Source: Thermoplasmata archaeon (GTDB lineage Archaea > Thermoplasmatota > Thermoplasmata > Lutacidiplasmatales > UBA184). Taken from it: 7,544 bases of DNA. The position numbers and the translations under genes are program-made. Below the pieces are notes generated by a model, which made no database searches, was not told the origin of the DNA, and was given only the letters and a program-made list of their open reading frames with translations. Positions 6,973-7,544 of the stretch are shown in pieces (the stretch's first letter is position 1; each line of letters begins with the position of its first letter). The stretch lies in NCBI GenBank assembly GCA_021823085.1, contig JAKAPG010000081.1, positions 1 to 7,544 of the forward strand, in the 5' to 3' direction.

Positions 6973-7074
6973 TGAGCTCCCCGATGGAACACCGAGCCGC
7001 GGTTCCCCAAAAAGCCTGCTAGACCCGCCCTACGCAATGCTTACGGGCGCAGAGTTGCCTGTTCGCCGACGCCC
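6973..7074. promoter_or_regulatory. Divergent intergenic region, gcvPA (minus) and nog1 (plus)
   Basis: These 102 nt must hold the promoters of both the gcvPA-led block and nog1. For gcvPA, the minus strand shows GGGGAG at 6982-6977 as a Shine-Dalgarno and a CTTTTTGG patch at about 7014-7007. The patch is the only A/T run here and would place a start site some 10-15 nt before the TTG if it acts as a TATA element. For nog1 no Shine-Dalgarno is visible before ATG 7075; a weak GCTTACG lies at 7039-7045, slightly far from the ideal leaderless position. Neither core promoter is convincing by consensus. There is no room for a glycine-riboswitch-like leader. Confidence 0.45.
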
Positions 7075-7544
7075 ATGCCGGCTCGCAACCGCTTCCCTCA
7101 TCATCCGCCCCGCCGGTTCCACCCCCCGACCCCTCGATCCGTAGAGATCCTCGACATCGCCTTCCATCGAGCATCGCTCGCGACACCCAAGGGATCGAGC
7201 AAGGCCGAACGCGACCGTCGGCGGGCGCAACTGAAGATCATCCGGAGCGGCGCGACGGTCCAACGCCAGCTCCGCGCGATCACCGGTTCGTTTCACCGGC
7301 CCGGATTGACCGACTTCGAGCGGTCGTTGATCGGGACGCGTTTCGGCGACGGCACGTTCGAGCGCTCGATGGCCCGGGTGGCTCGTGCGATCGAACGCAT
7401 CCGCGGACTGCAGCGCGAATCGGAGCGCAGTCTTCGCGGCGCCTCGGGACCCGACGAGCTCGGTACCGAGGTCCGACGGTTCTACGGGCGTCTCTCGAGC
7501 CACGTGCGCGAGATCGATGGCGACCTCGCACAGCTCGACGCGAT
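7075..7544 (+). CDS. nog1: NOG1-family GTP-binding protein, N-terminal part (3' truncated)
   Basis: An open frame from ATG 7075 runs off the right edge, giving 156 residues and no stop. After a Pro/His/Arg-rich stretch (residues 1-20) the sequence matches the NOG1 N-terminal helical domain: VEILDIAFHRAS at 23-34, a basic helix at about 40-70, the GSFHRPGLTDFERSLIG region at 71-87 (where the family has an FP..L..FY..L pattern), FERSMARV at 95-102, and RRFYGRLSSHVREIDGDL at 134-151, which corresponds to the FxGRxxSxxKxIxxxL signature before the GTPase domain. The Obg-like G domain (G1-G4 motifs) would lie beyond the window. NOG1 proteins act in large-subunit ribosome assembly. The start is the only in-frame ATG nearby; no ribosome-binding site is seen, so translation may be leaderless. 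Identification rests on pattern recall over the N-domain only. Confidence 0.8.
   Translation, partial: MPARNRFPHHPPRRFHPPTPRSVEILDIAFHRASLATPKGSSKAERDRRRAQLKIIRSGATVQRQLRAITGSFHRPGLTDFERSLIGTRFGDGTFERSMARVARAIERIRGLQRESERSLRGASGPDELGTEVRRFYGRLSSHVREIDGDLAQLDA

Noticed and set aside
6986..7006. Inverted repeat GGAAC / GTTCC in the divergent intergenic region
   Set aside because: The arms are only 5 bp with an 11-nt gap, which is expected by chance in a region of this size.
6973..7074. Glycine riboswitch upstream of gcvPA
   Set aside because: The whole gap is 102 nt and must also hold two promoters; no glycine-aptamer-like paired arrangement is visible, and such riboswitches are known mainly from bacteria.
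7030..7503. Minus-strand open frame of 157 codons at the right edge
   Set aside because: It is opposite the NOG1-like frame, which has a recognisable conserved pattern; the minus product has none.
1..7544. Mobile elements, CRISPR arrays, tRNA or rRNA genes, defence systems
   Set aside because: No direct-repeat arrays, transposase-like frames, terminal repeats or cloverleaf-like sequences were seen; almost all of the window is accounted for by housekeeping genes.

Overview
The window is a high-GC stretch that looks archaeal. The strongest phylogenetic clue is the truncated plus-strand gene at the right edge, whose N-terminal helical region matches the NOG1/Nog1p family of GTPases (archaeal and eukaryotic ribosome assembly). 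Mixed translation signals also fit an archaeon: some genes have a clear Shine-Dalgarno at 6-nt spacing, others have none and look leaderless. The base composition and gene set would suit a high-GC terrestrial Thermoplasmatota-like lineage, but that placement is a guess.

Layout, left to right. A plus-strand gene enters from the left and ends at 129 (unidentified C-terminus). It converges on a minus-strand block of six genes, which in transcription order (right to left) are: gcvPA (5590-6972), gcvPB (4109-5593), an M24 Xaa-Pro peptidase (2974-4083), a phosphofructokinase with pyrophosphate-type active-site residues (1955-2977), mtnA (939-1946) and a VIT1/CCC1-type iron/manganese transporter (159-887). 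Spacings are -4, +25, -4, +8 and +51 nt, so the first five genes probably form one operon. The transporter may be read through or may use its own promoter in the 51-nt gap. A 102-nt divergent intergenic region (6973-7074) separates the block from nog1, which leaves the window at 7544.

Functionally the block is central metabolism: both halves of the glycine-cleavage P-protein, dipeptide breakdown, a reversible PPi-linked glycolytic step, and the isomerase that recycles 5-methylthioribose-1-phosphate. GcvH, GcvT and the lipoamide dehydrogenase are not in the window. The set fits a peptide- or amino-acid-using heterotroph that saves ATP, but the metabolic link between the genes is inference. I found no mobile element, CRISPR array, tRNA, rRNA or defence system. 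The items most worth a second look are the PPi-type PFK in a translationally coupled operon with glycine decarboxylase genes, and a palindrome overlapping the likely promoter of the metal transporter.
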